Part shown: positions 52,601-64,000 of the stretch, in pieces | Layout: the number at the start of each line of letters is the position of its first letter | How positions within the stretch are numbered: position 1 is the first letter of the stretch | From: Phoebastria nigripes | Lineage: Eukaryota; Chordata; Aves; Procellariiformes; Diomedeidae | NCBI GenBank assembly: GCA_035582835.1 | Contig: JAYKAV010002923.1 | Span: 242,878-306,877 of the forward strand | Direction of reading: 5' to 3' | Length of the DNA stretch: 64,000 nucleotides | Notes under the pieces: model-generated | Databases searched by the model: none | What the model saw: only the letters and a program-made list of their open reading frames with translations | What the model was told of the DNA's origin: nothing | Position numbers and translations under genes: made by a program

Positions 52601-53081
52601 TATTTTCTGATCACAGGCCTAATTAGAAATGAACGGCTTAACTGTACCATTATGTGCCAATGACTGTGACCTGCATGGTATTTTCATTTCTGAATCTCTT
52701 TATATAAAGAATTTCCTGTGAGATTTTGTTACTCTCTAAATGCCTTTGTACAGTATTGACTACAACTGAGGGCCAGGTTTTGTTAAAAGAAAATGTCTGG
52801 CTTTAATGGTGTGGAAGTTGAATGTACATATATATTTTTTATTGGGTCAGGTTCTAAGACTGGATATCCCAAAGCACCAGTCTTGTAGGTTTTGGTTTTT
52901 TTTTTACAAATTCATTTTTACAGCTTACAGCAGCCAGTTGAAAATAAGACAATAAAGGTTACGTGAGAATTGCAGGACTATAGGACTTCCTGCAGTCTAC
53001 CTCAGGAACTGAAATGCTGCCCTGGCAGACTCAGTTGCCTCTCTGAGACCATACTCAGTGTAAAACAGAGCAGAATTGGGT

Positions 53082-53160
53082 TTTATGGGCTAGATTCCTT
53101 CTTATGTTAACTCCTCTGAAATCAACAGAATTTTTTAAAGAATGAATTTGAACCAGCCTG
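53082..53160. repeat. Possible old palindromic repeat relic
   Basis: GGGCTAGATTCCTTC, TTAACTCCTCTGAAATCAAC and ATGAATTTGAACC resemble the arms and centre (GAAATCAATGG) of the same type of ancient palindromic repeat. Weak match. Confidence 0.3.
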
Positions 53161-54794
53161 TTTAGTGTTTCTGCTCCAGAGGTCTAAATTACTGGAGTTT
53201 CATGATCAGTTGCCCCATTCCATTCCCTGTGTGAGCCTGAGACAAAGGTCTTGCTGAATAAAGCTTCATTAGATCACAGAGATATCATAAATAATTTAGC
53301 AGAGTTTATCATAATTGAAGGTTTCTTCTCACAAGGGGATCAAGCTGACCTGGGGTCAGAATTAATTCCCACCTCTGGAGACAATCAACTGCCAGATCAA
53401 GTTTAAGGTCTTTGGAAAGTCCTTATTCTGGAAGTGCATCCTGCTGGACTCTCCCCTATTCCGGCCAGGCATCCCAACTTCGCTCAGTGTTGAATCATGC
53501 CAAAAAGGAGGACTTGTACACATGGGAACTCAGGGCATTAGGAAAACTGCCTTTTTCATGTGGTTTGGTCTGGTGTTCTGTTTCTGAAAAAAAACCATCG
53601 ATCTTAAATAGGCCCTCAGGTACACTGAAATTGTTGTTAATGGCTTATTTCACAATAGATGCTCCATAATTACTGAAATTACAGAATTAGAGCAACCATA
53701 GCAAAAATTATAGAAGTTGTAAAAAGGTAGAAAATGAGAAGTATTCTTTCACCAACTTTCAAAACTGAGCATTGTTGAGTTTCTTGCCTTGTTCATTCAA
53801 GTGTAATCTATGATTAACCCCCTTAAAGACTCCACACCTGTTATAGATTTCTGTCACAAAAATAAATTGCAGAATTTGATGATTCTGACCCAATAATGCA
53901 GCCTCCTCGTGTAATAGCATGGTATTACACTTATGTAACTAGAGAATGCCACCTCTTGCTGTATTGTAGTGCCCCCAAATCATAACACAAGTGGCAAACC
54001 CATGTATTTCTCTACATACCAGATATAGTACATAATAAGGCCCAGTTTTGTAGCTGCTCTGATACAAAAATAATCCAAACACTGAGGTGGCCCTGCTGTT
54101 GTCAGACAACTCACATGAGCAATGACAGTTATGTAAGTAACTTTTTTACATGGTCAAATCCCATGTACAGTTGTAATAGACAGTCATTACATTCAAGACA
54201 GTATTCCTTTTCACAGACGTTACACATGTAGCAGTTGCTGCTTCTTTCTTTTTTTGCCGCAGTTCAGGATTCAAGTTTATTGTGAGACTATTCTCCGTTA
54301 TCTAACTGCAAAAAAAAAAAAATCATGAAATAGGTCAGGTACCATTGTTCATGCATACTCAAGGTGTCATGAAACTACATAACTTTGTGATCTCCTGTTT
54401 TATTAAGAGCCAGCTACTTTGTGTCTTTCATGACAAATTAAATTACAGTATACTTTGACTTTGGTCAAGCTCTAGCAGAGATCGGATAAAAAAGTTATTT
54501 GTTTCCTTTAAACAACTAAACAGAAATTTTTCTTTTAACCCTATTCTAAAGAACTATGTTGATAGAAAATGTGGAGTAAAGAGGGGATAGAAATCTATTG
54601 GTTACAGAGCTTGTATTGCCAGCTCAGGTGGCTTGGATGTCACCCTTATGGTCTTCTGATGTTACTTCAGAAAGATTGTACTGTCAGCAGGAAAATGGGT
54701 CTTTTTGAAAAGATTTTCTCCTTTACCAAAGGCATCTTATGAGATGTTAAGCTCATTAGGAAACCAGAAGAAAATCCAGCTGAACTTTTAAGTC

Positions 54795-54846
54795 TTTTTT
54801 TTTNTTTTTTTTTTTTTTTTNTTTTCCCTTTTTTTTTNNNTTTTNN
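54795..54846 (+). repeat. Poly-T run with several N
   Basis: Mostly T broken by single N bases and short N groups: a low-quality homopolymer and a probable small gap. Confidence 0.95.
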
Positions 54847-55629
54847 TCATTAAGAATGTGAAAAGGGGCTTAGCTTTTTGAGCAGCTCCAGGGAAAGATG
54901 GGGAGGGGAAAAATGTTGAGATCTTATGACTACAGTTGTTAATATACAGCGGTGATACTATTCAAGCTGCGATAGTTAAAGGCCTGTCAGCGCTTCCATT
55001 TGAAACCCAGTCTTTTTGACGTTTATTTTTCCAAAAAGAAGTCCAGTGTTAGTTGAATTTTAGCATACATGAATGCATCCTGGGAGAGAATTCCCTTTGT
55101 GACATTTCAAATAGGTGGTTTGCATTGTACATGTTAGAAATAATTCAAAGTGTCCCAGCCAGAGACATATTTTTGCATTTGTATCCAGCTGTCAGCCATT
55201 TATTTGTGTGTATATTCATATATAGTGATCTATGAGAGTGTGTTTGTATGTATATGTGTGAGTATATATTGTCATACAACCTGCAAGAGGACTACCCTTA
55301 TGCTTAAATGTTAATATAGGCCTGATCTTTCCACAGGTTAACAGAACCTTGCAGGATGAAGTCTTTACACCTGCTCAGTCAACAGGATGGAGATCCAGTT
55401 GTTCTCTTGCCTGGTCAAGCAAGCAGCCGTGTTTGGCACAGAAGTCCCAGTTTTAAGATTAAATTTTGCCTTTTGTGGTATAAAATGCTCTATGCAGACA
55501 GAGAGAGCAAGCATATTTTCCTTAAAAACCACATTGATATGATAAAGGAGCAAGATTCTTTCAAGAAGAAGGGAAGGAATGGATCCATACCTATATTCTC
55601 AGGTGCAGGCAGTGAATGGGGAGAAGAAT

Positions 55630-55805
55630 ACTTAGAATTGCTGTTGTTCTTCATTTTTGCAGAACAATTTAATTTACTAATTGTTCCTTTACTAAACATT
55701 ATGCTTAGATATGTAGAAAGCTATTTTTTCCATTTTACAAAAGAAAATACTGAGACAGGGTAAATGACACATTGTGTCAAACAAGGAGCTAGAATCTTGT
55801 CACTC
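55630..55805 (-). mobile_element. MIR/CORE-SINE-like element (antisense)
   Basis: The plus strand contains CCATTTTACAAAAGAAAATA, CTGAGACAGGGTAAATGAC and CACATTGTGTCAAACAAGGA followed by GCTAGAATCTTGTC. This is the antisense of the MIR core, which reads in sense as a TCTAGC...GTGTGAC...TCACTTAACC...CAGTTT...TGTAAAATGG series. The frame from 55356 to 55763 runs into this repeat and is not a gene. Confidence 0.6.
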
Positions 55806-57005
55806 ATCAACTTATGTTCTTCCATACCTACTAGGTGATTTCTACTGACCTTGAAAAGTTAAACTGTGTTGGTAATGATGTAGATTGGTGAAATATTAGA
55901 GAGTGTTCCAATTGCATTTTGAGAATGACGCGCCTTGCGTGGTTAAGAGGTGTATTGTGATGCAGAAGATGTTTCACTACCTTGTCAGGAGCAAGAGCCT
56001 TTGTGAAAGGCCTCACACTCCATCTACTCTTTTGATTCTTGAAAAATTATAGAAAATGCAAATAAGTATATCAGACCTGTTACAGAAATCATGATTTTCT
56101 GCTTGTTCAGAGAAGTGCTATTCAGAGCTCTCTGGGTCTTTGCCATGTCATTTGCTTTCTTTGCAGATAGGTAGTTCCTGTTTTTCCTTTTGCTTTGTGT
56201 GGCAAGAGGGAAGTGAAGTCCATCTTGTGAGAGAGTAATAGAGTATAATTTAAGAATTTGCCTTATCACTCATTACTGCCATTGGAAGCTTCAAGAGAGT
56301 ACACGTATCTGAGACCATGTGGCTCCAAACGAGATTCACTGGGAATGGAAGCAAGACTAAGGCCAACATGTTTCCTCAGGAAATAATAGGTGGTTAAGAG
56401 GTTCTCTAGGGAGGGAGAGATCATACATAGCAGTAATGGATGCAGATACTTGCCAGAAAACAGTATCTTTGAACCAGGAAAGGGACAGGACCACTATCCA
56501 CAACCATAGAGAGTGGTGAGGCATGCAGGAACCACAACAGAAGCTTACTGCCAAGGGATTTGCAGACGTGGGACCGAAAGTATGGTGGTCCAAGGGTGAG
56601 GTAAGAAAGACTGTTTCCACCCATTGTGATGGAACTATGGAGACAGGGTCTGTACAAGGTAACCCTCTGGGATTTTCTTTTCCTGTGCAAGGCTTGGGTT
56701 GTAATGTATATATGAATAACACAAGCACCAGAGTCTGGAAAGATAATGTAGTGTGTGTTATTTCCATCAGAATGGAAATGATGAGAACTGAAAGATAGCT
56801 GCTTGCCTCATCATGGGAGGTTAATTTTTATTTTGTTTGAGCCTGTTTGCTCATTTTGAACCTTTTAAATATATCCCGCTATCCATCTGTCCTTTTAAAT
56901 GAATGTCTTGTCAAAATGGATCTCTTGTATTTTCATGATTTTTTTCCATGGAAATTACATAAATCCATGCTCCTCTAGTTTGGATATCATACATTTTTAT
57001 CATAA

Positions 57006-57270
57006 TGTCATAGTGTGTAAGGACAAAAAAGGCCATAGATCATTGAATCTGATCTTATATAAATACTGCAGTTTGCCCACTTATCCCTGTCTGCGATTTA
57101 AATTGAGATTTGGCCAAACTTATGTTCCAGAAAGCCATTGAATCTTGATCTGAGGAACTGGAGAAGTTATCAATGTATTTATTTCCAAGTTTGGTCCAAC
57201 TGTTAATAACTCCCACAGTTAAACACTGGTGCCTAATGATACTCATTTTTTGATTCAGCTTTTCTGAGAC
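57006..57270 (-). mobile_element. Ancient CR1 3' end (antisense)
   Basis: Blocks including AGATCATTGAATCTGATCTT, CCCACTTATCCCTGTCTG, TTCCAGAAAGCCATTGAATC, CCAAGTTTGGTCCAACTG and CACAGTTAAACACTGGTGCC follow, in order, an old CR1 subfamily 3' end as remembered from turtle and bird genomes. Heavily diverged. Confidence 0.7.
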
Positions 57271-59197
57271 CCACTTGCAGAGCTAGGAATTTGAACAAGA
57301 GGTGCTTTTCTGTTCAGCATTCNTGACACTGGTCTCCAGATTTGTTATAAAAAATGCTATGTCATGTTTGTATGCTGGGGGTACAGAATATTTTAGATAG
57401 GCCGTGAAACAAGGAAAAAAAGGAAAGTCTCTTGTAACACAAAATGTTGCAACACAAGTAGTCTGATTATAGAAAGGGCAGTGACTTCGTGTCTATGACC
57501 CTGTGGAGAATCCTGTCTAATGCAGACTGTCTTATTTGCTATGGTAATACTATATAACTTTTCTGCTTTTCTTGTCCACCTGATGGGGAATCTCGGTGTG
57601 AGAGGTAAACAAATTGAAGGCAGCATGCTATGTCAATGCACAAGTGAGACCGCAAGAATAAAGCCAAAGTTTATGACTAAAAATAGCCTTCAACTGTTGA
57701 GAGAGTTAAAGACATTCCTAGCCACAAACATGCGCTCATATACTTCCTCTATTAGCAAAGGTTTTAAATACATGCTAAAATACTGATACTAGGGCTATAT
57801 CAGTGCCTTCAAAAGCAGAGATATAGCATGTAACTGTGTTTCAGGCCTTCAGGTGAGATGAAAGGATATAGGCCATTCACCTGAGTAATACAATTTCACT
57901 TAAAATTAATATCAACCTTAAAAGACAGTATTTAGGCAACAGATGTTTCTAGTTTACTTATTACTTGTTAGAATTATGTTAGAATTCATCCAATATAATA
58001 GTGGCATGGTATAAAGGCAAATTAATTTTAATTAAATTTTAACTCTGGGCTAAGAGCTACAGGTAAGAAATAGTTGTCTAATGGTGTTTTCCTTTCCTGT
58101 ACAGTGATGGCCACTTTGCAACCTATCTTGCAAAGATAGGTCTTGTTGCTTATTCTCTCCTTATATCCTCTTTCCTACATTCCCCCTGTATAAAAGGAAA
58201 TAGAGAGAGATCTTTTACTCTCTGGAGATTTCGCAGTACGTCTCGTGGGCAGTGAACACGTGAAAACCCTTGAGCACCAATGTTTTACATATAGCCCCGA
58301 CAGCAGTAATTGGGTCCTTTATTCTCACAGTTGCTGTTGCAGTGGAGGAAGGAATTGTCTGGCATTCCTATAGCAGCCTGAAAACTTGCTCCTCGAGCTG
58401 CAAGTGACCCATGGTGTGAGGTAATGGGAAGACAGCCAAACTTAAACAGTTTTTATTTGGATTCAGTTGAATGCCAGGTGAAGATTCAGGCTGGCTTCTT
58501 TTTTTTTTTTTTTGTCCCAAATATTTCTCTCAGCCCAAGATGAGAAGCAACGTCTCATACTCCATGGTTCCTTTTTCTTCCCCACAGCAGCATATTTTAA
58601 AGATGGAAATTCAGCTATCTGTATTTCCTTACTTTTGTCAGTTTGGGTCATAGCCTTAATGTTACTTAAACAGTTTCTTTAAAGTAATGGAGCCCTTAAT
58701 ATAGACTTAATAAAGCAATGTAAGGCAGTTTGGATTTCCTTCTGTCTAAGGTTCAGAGGCCTTTATCTGAATAATACATTAGATATACTTTTATTCACTG
58801 GTGAGGCTTCGTAACAGGAAAAACTTTGAAGGGAACGTCTATCCTATCATTAAATTGATAATAGACATGTTCTTTACTTTTTATCCCTTTTGTAGCACAT
58901 CTTTTACCTCTGACAGGTTTCTCTAGGAATTAAACAGGGACCATAGGATACTTTTACCAGCATATAACAATGTGGCGTCCTAACTTGTTGCAATCATAAA
59001 TAACTGTGGTGAGGAAAACCTTATCAAAAGGTTCTTTGATACTTGCATGTTACTTGTATTGTTATTACATACAGTGCTGTAATGTAAAGTAGAATATTGT
59101 TTTAATATTTTTTTTCAGTGTAAGAGGGATACATAAACATAGGTTCATTTTAAGGTTTAATTCAAAATTGCTTCTATGAAATGTATGTTGATATACT

Positions 59198-59233
59198 ATA
59201 ACAAATTCGGATTCAATAACAAATTCGGATTCA
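59198..59233 (+). repeat. 18-bp tandem duplication
   Basis: ATAACAAATTCGGATTCA is repeated exactly twice. Confidence 0.95.
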
Positions 59234-59691
59234 GTGATACCTATATAACTAATCTTTTTTTTTCCCCTGCNTTGAATATCTGTGTGCCTTCATTTGAAAA
59301 TAGAAGACTTTTAAATGGGTTTTAATATGCCAAAATACGTTAATGTTTCCAACATATGTATAACAAAGAAAACAAATGCAACTGTTTCACCCAGAATGCC
59401 ATACTCTGTATCTTGTTTTCTTTTGTATATGTATGTAATCCCAGGCTTAGAGATCTTGCAAAGATCCACCAAACTGCCTATTAATTGTTAACAACTTCTG
59501 CTAACCAGTTTATGCTGTTGGAGAAAAGTGAGAATGGCTTGGCTTTCCTTGTTTGTATTCATAACCCATTTTCCCTATTCAATCTATGTTCAGCTTTTCT
59601 ACTTCTCAGTAAACCCTCTAGCAAAGCTGTTTCAAATGAAGATCTGCATAAAATTCTGGACAAAGTTGTAAACAGTGTTTTTGTTAAACAT

Positions 59692-59775
59692 TTCAGACCA
59701 AATTGTCACCTGGTGTAGACCAAAACAACTTCAACTTCAGTAAGCTGTTTTGTGTTTGCCATAAAATCTGTCCTA
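59692..59775. repeat. Possible old palindromic repeat relic
   Basis: GACCAAATTGTCACCTGGTG, CAACTTCAACTTCAGTAAGC and ATAAAATCTGTCC resemble a worn copy of the sauropsid palindromic repeat that runs from CCAAATTCTG through an ACTTCAGTGG centre to AGAATCTGGCC. Confidence 0.35.
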
Positions 59776-61640
59776 AAAGGCCTAATGAAAGCGAATATCT
59801 GGTTCTTCTGGTTGTATCTTAGCACTCTTAACACATGCATCAAAGTAAAAGAGAACTAAATATGAAAAAAGAGTGTAAGGACTGGTCCAAATTCCTTGTC
59901 CAATCATTCTCTAGAGGCAAAGAAGGCAAGAGGAGATATCTGGATATTTCCAGGTTCCACCTGTGATAGTAACAAATTCTTGCATGGCTTTCAGTGAGCA
60001 AAAGAAATTTTGCAAGAACCTCTCTCTGCGAAATGGCTGATTCATGCTTTTTGTCATTCAAATGGTAAAATCTTTAGGGTTCATTATATTAATATAAACC
60101 CAGAATAGCTTGACAAAAATGTATGGAAATATACTTGATTTGCAATAGGATAGGCAATTCTGAACAACACTTCATGTCATTTATAGATCTATATTATCAT
60201 CGGAACTGAATCTGAACTGTGATAAGAAGTGTTTTGAGCTAAATCGTATACTACTGCAAATCCAAATTGGAGTGAACAATGTTTTGTGAAAGCTAATGTT
60301 GCTATTTTTGGAAAAATGACAATTCTTATTCAGTTTTTAAAAAGAACATAATTTGCCATAACTTATGGTTAAAAATTAGCAAAAATACTACAGTTCTTTC
60401 TGTGCTGAGCAGTAACTCCAGTTATTTGTAAAGTTAAGTTGAAAAAAACCAAGCACATTAATTCAAGTAATGTATATCAGCTGCCTTATTCTTTTCTATT
60501 TCAGTTATAACATGAAATGAATGACATTATTAACTGCAAATGATCAGATTGTGTTGACCCCAGCATGCATCATTTTGGTTTTGTTATTGTTTGTATGTAT
60601 TTGTAGCTTTGCGTAGTGGACTCAATAGTTTTTATCAATTGCAGCTCCATNCTGAAATGCATAAGGCAGCAATGGACTTACTAATTAAATTAATACATCT
60701 TATTGCTTCTGGCTAAATGCTTTGCAAAAATTTGGCCCTTTAGTTTGGTATTCCTGTAGATGCCATATAGTTCTTGTAAAAAATGTTCAATCAGAGGGAT
60801 CCATGAGAACCAGCTATGAAAAAACCTGATATATACCCTTTTGCAGTTCATCATGTAGCAAGAAGTGAGAATATATCTCCCAAAAGCTAGGAATACACAT
60901 TAGTCTGCGAGCCTCTATCTTTCCATGTGTAATGAATAATTTCTTTCTGCTTTTAAAAATTATCTTTGAACTTTAAATAAAATTATTTTATTGGATATAT
61001 CATATTAAAGTAATTTAATCATTTCATTTTTCTGTTTTGATCAGTTCCCTTCTTTTAACTCAATAGAACTTTTATAATTCAAACAGAAGTGTTTCTAGAA
61101 CTGATGTTGACACTACATTTAGCAACTAACTTTTTTCCAAGGAAATTATTAGTGAAGGAAACTGAAGGTGAAATGGGCTATTATTGATTTCAAAGGCAAT
61201 GAGCTTGATTATTTTCTTTAGTCTTAAATTTGAGCCAGCTACCTTAATAACGTCACTAATTTTACAGCAGATTCATAAACATATATTGGGATGGGAAAGT
61301 TCACAGTCTCTTATATATTGCGTGAATGGACTTCCCAGGTATCTAGAAAACATTATTAACCTTTAGCGTTTCAGCTGCAAACCTAAAGCTAACAAAAATA
61401 TTGAACTGATTGCAAGAGAGCAGTTTTGAAATAAGTGGATTAGCTAAGGCAGAAAGGGGACTGGGAATATAGAAAGCTATACTCTCCTTGCAGATCTCCC
61501 TACTTTGTGAATCAGAGGAAGCTGAACTCATCTGAGATATGAAAATGAGATACAAGAAAAACAACGTGGCTGTACTGGAGTATATTGCTGAACTGTTCAG
61601 TACTTCCTGATGAATGAGGCTATTATTCTGGGAGTTCATG

Positions 61641-61679
61641 ACAAAAAGTCCTTCCTTTGTTGACAAGGGGACTTTTTGT
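61641..61679. repeat. Perfect 11-bp inverted repeat (hairpin)
   Basis: ACAAAAAGTCC at 61641-61651 is exactly complementary to GGACTTTTTGT at 61669-61679, with a 17-base loop. Pairing does not extend clearly beyond the stem, so a microRNA precursor is unlikely. Confidence 0.85.
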
Positions 61680-63366
61680 TGAAAATTCATATTCAGATAT
61701 ACAAAAAAAAAAGTTGGCCAGCTGATGCTTGGCTTGTCAGTAGGGAATAACTTTTGATCATGGTGTGGATAAGATCTGTCTGACACCCAGTCCCTCTGGG
61801 AAAGAATATATTTATTCAAACAGAAGACTGAGTTTTCTGGAAGAATCATTTAGACAAAGCCCTTTAAACATGCCACTCCAAGGGATCCTGCTCTCTACCC
61901 CCTCAGTCTGCAGCACTGAACTCCCGAGTACTAGTGAACATAGTAATGCGTTGACGACATGTCAGAGGGGTTAATTTTGCAACCATACAGGGCCAGGAGT
62001 TCTCAATACAGCTGAACAGATAAAATGCCCATTGAAATAATGTGGAAACACTGAAATTCCAGAATCCGATTCTTGGTACATTACAATAGTGGAAGTGATG
62101 ATAATATTAAAAAACAGGGGAACCAGGTTCCCTCATTCCCATGTCAAGGAATATATTTGACTTTTCTGGTGTGCTGCTAAGTTTTCTGTCACTTGCATAA
62201 TCACCAAAAGCATGTGTCAGTTCTTAGCGTGTTAATATCACTAAATCTGGATGGGATTCTGGGAGAGAAAAATAGGGACCTTCCTGATCACAGGAATTTT
62301 TCGCTACTACATGACAAAAGAGTTGCTTCAAGTACCAACAGTGTCTCACGGATCTAGTAGGAAATTTTAGATAGTTTAACTATAGCAGGAGTTAATGCCT
62401 GTTTCCCCTATGTTTTTCTGCTTCTAATGCATCATAAATATTAACTTTCACTCAGCAGTGGAAGTTTCTGCACTGTAAAGTCTCTTGTGACTGAAACTTT
62501 GCAAGTTCAGTCTCAAACTAAACAACTGAGCACAGTTAACTATTTTACAGTTATATGAAGCATGTGGGCTCATTTAAACTTTGTGTTCATTTAAATGGTT
62601 GAAGATAGAAACTTGGCTTAGCTTTTCATCCGTGAAGGAAAAACAAATACAAATATGGAAAACAATGTTTTTTTCAAAACTAGGAGCTATCTGCATTTTT
62701 GCATATTGTTGTTAGTTTACTATACTTTTTTTCAGTGTTTTTTAAAGCTTGTGTTGAAAATACTTTTATACCAAAAAAAGAATGTTTTTTACAGTATTTC
62801 TAGTTATGCAGGCATTTATTAGACACTCCCTTAATTGGAGAAGCAGTAGTTAACAATTTATGTTACTGACCCTTAAGTTAAAACTGAGTTAATTACATCG
62901 ACCTTATTAATAAGTCAAGTAAAGAGAGCTCAGTAAAACCTTTTTATTTAAAGAACAAATCTTTCCTTTTGTTTTACTCTCCTGTAGACCACAGAGCTTT
63001 GCTTTATGTGGCTTTCTGTTTCTCAAGGACATTTGAGATAGGGAGACCACCGCAAAAAAATCAGTGTCACTTTAGGACAGATCATTTCTCTTTGCTGCAA
63101 CTTCAGCAGCACTTTTTCCTGTCTTATTTGCTTTTCAGAGAGGGAAAGAAAAGCTTTTTCTTTTTTTTTTTTTCCATTCTTCACAGTTATTTAGTGATCA
63201 CAGGAAGTTTAAAATTTATGGGGAATGCAAGATTACCTGTTAAATCCATACTTAGGTGGAGTATGAAGCCCTAGTTCTTAGAATTTCTTTGCTATTAAAT
63301 ACCTCATTATTTAATTGTAATGTATATGGCTTTTAGGCCGTACTCACACATTGTTTTTACTTCCAG

Positions 63367-63578
63367 ATTTTGCTCTGTGACCTGGGGCAAATCACTTAAC
63401 CTCTCTGTGCTCCCACTTACTCATCTGCAAAATGGGCAAAATAGAATTAACCTAATAAAGATTCACATTTGTCTTGTGCATTATCGTTAATGGGGATGTG
63501 AATCATAATGGTGGAGTGCTTTGATGTCCCCAGATGATGCTGTAATCATGAAACTATTATTTTGTATTTAGGCAAAAT
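63367..63578 (+). mobile_element. MIR/CORE-SINE-like element
   Basis: GCTCTGTGACCTGGGGCAAA, TCACTTAACCTCTCTGTGC and TCATCTGCAAAATGGGC are close to the conserved MIR/CORE-SINE core. They are followed by a LINE-like tail (GGAGTGCTTTGATGTCCC, ATTATTTTGTATTT) at the expected distance. The match is unusually good for such an old family. The tRNA-like 5' head is not clear. Confidence 0.75.
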
Positions 63579-63849
63579 AGCTGAGAATGGATCTGCATAA
63601 ATTATGCAGGAATAAACTATACATCTAAATAATTGCATGCAGTTGTTAAGCTGCTAGTGGCCCATGGAGAGATTTGTGAAGCTGTTCCTATGTGTAGATC
63701 CCTCACAGCTTGCTTCTTGCTGAGTTTGGCAGTTCCGCCTAACGGTTTTATATTAATAGGACCTAAATCAGACCTAAACTTCTTTTGTTCCTCATCATTG
63801 ATTTTCTTTAGCAGCATTAAAAAGTTTTCAATTTATCCCATTTGGAAAT

Positions 63850-64000
63850 AGACCCATGGTGGGGTAAAGGGCCAGAAGGAAAGGGCAGTGTGATTTGAGG
63901 AGGGGACAGCAGCAAGAAGGATCATGTGAACCTCCTGAGAGGTGTTTGGCACCTTGCTGAGGGGCTGGGGAGGACACGGCGACCTCCCACTGGCATCGGG
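63850..64000. other. GC-rich edge, unassigned
   Basis: Composition rises sharply to G-rich up to the window end, similar in texture to the 1.1-2.3 kb block. It may be the start of another LTR-like or GC-rich repeat. Confidence 0.35.

Larger units (their letters stand above)
49622..55629. other. No further SERINC exon seen
   Basis: The next exon of the family should start near a PRSGLLQSS motif. None is visible. The segment after a good acceptor near 51660 (CTTCTGCAG) reads SLILSLQPKN and does not continue as a SERINC exon. Confidence 0.45.
57271..63366. other. No gene seen
   Basis: AT-rich sequence holding the window's longest open frame (minus 61343-61849, 168 codons), which has no recognisable domain, and two small repeats annotated separately. 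Confidence 0.45.

Noticed and set aside
55356..55763. 135-codon plus-strand open frame
   Set aside because: Its 3' part runs into an antisense MIR-like SINE and no protein family is recognisable.
56357..56767. 136-codon minus-strand open frame
   Set aside because: No domain, no splice or promoter context, and an overlapping opposite-strand frame of similar quality; likely chance.
1..64000. CRISPR arrays, operons, rRNA or true tRNA genes, phage-like modules
   Set aside because: Nothing of the kind is visible; the sequence is vertebrate nuclear DNA with interspersed repeats.

Overview
The window looks like a gene-poor, AT-rich piece of a bird (or at least sauropsid) nuclear genome in draft assembly: isolated N bases, two N gaps in poly-T, no operons and no dense coding. 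The strongest clade marker is a well-preserved CR1 LINE at about 14.0-15.28 kb, with the avian-type 3' end and a reverse transcriptase carrying an FADD box. Several much older CR1 relics, CORE/MIR-like SINEs and a palindromic MITE-like relic fit an avian background with slow repeat turnover.

Layout. 1.0-2.3 kb: GC-rich probable LTR with a degenerate minisatellite and a TATG microsatellite. 6.6-7.05 kb: ancient antisense CR1 relic. 13.1-13.9 kb: GC-rich unassigned block. 14.0-15.28 kb: antisense CR1, split at 14.68-15.00 kb by a solo retroviral LTR. 19.43-19.58 kb: exon of a SERINC-family gene (plus strand). 25.86-26.97 kb: ancient antisense CR1 3' region. 41.5-42.35 kb: cluster of old SINE, MITE and CR1-tail fragments. 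42.7-43.5 kb: simple repeats and an assembly gap flanked by a duplicated 45-base segment. 45.0-46.5 kb: ancient sense CR1 relic. 49.45-49.62 kb: second SERINC-family exon. 55.6-55.8 and 63.37-63.58 kb: MIR-like SINEs. 57.0-57.27 kb: another old antisense CR1 end.

Gene content. The only host protein-coding sequence I can support is two exons, about 30 kb apart, same strand and correct order, encoding conserved transmembrane parts of a serine incorporator. Both are open, keep plausible splice sites, and align without gaps to the SERINC1/SERINC3 pattern as I remember it. I could not find the exons expected between or after them. The locus is therefore either a divergent SERINC paralogue with very large introns or a decaying duplicate. 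Most of the rest is probably intron or flanking DNA of that locus. The short ORFs elsewhere show no recognisable domains.

Limits: repeat assignments rest on remembered consensus patterns, not on a search; boundaries of old relics are approximate.
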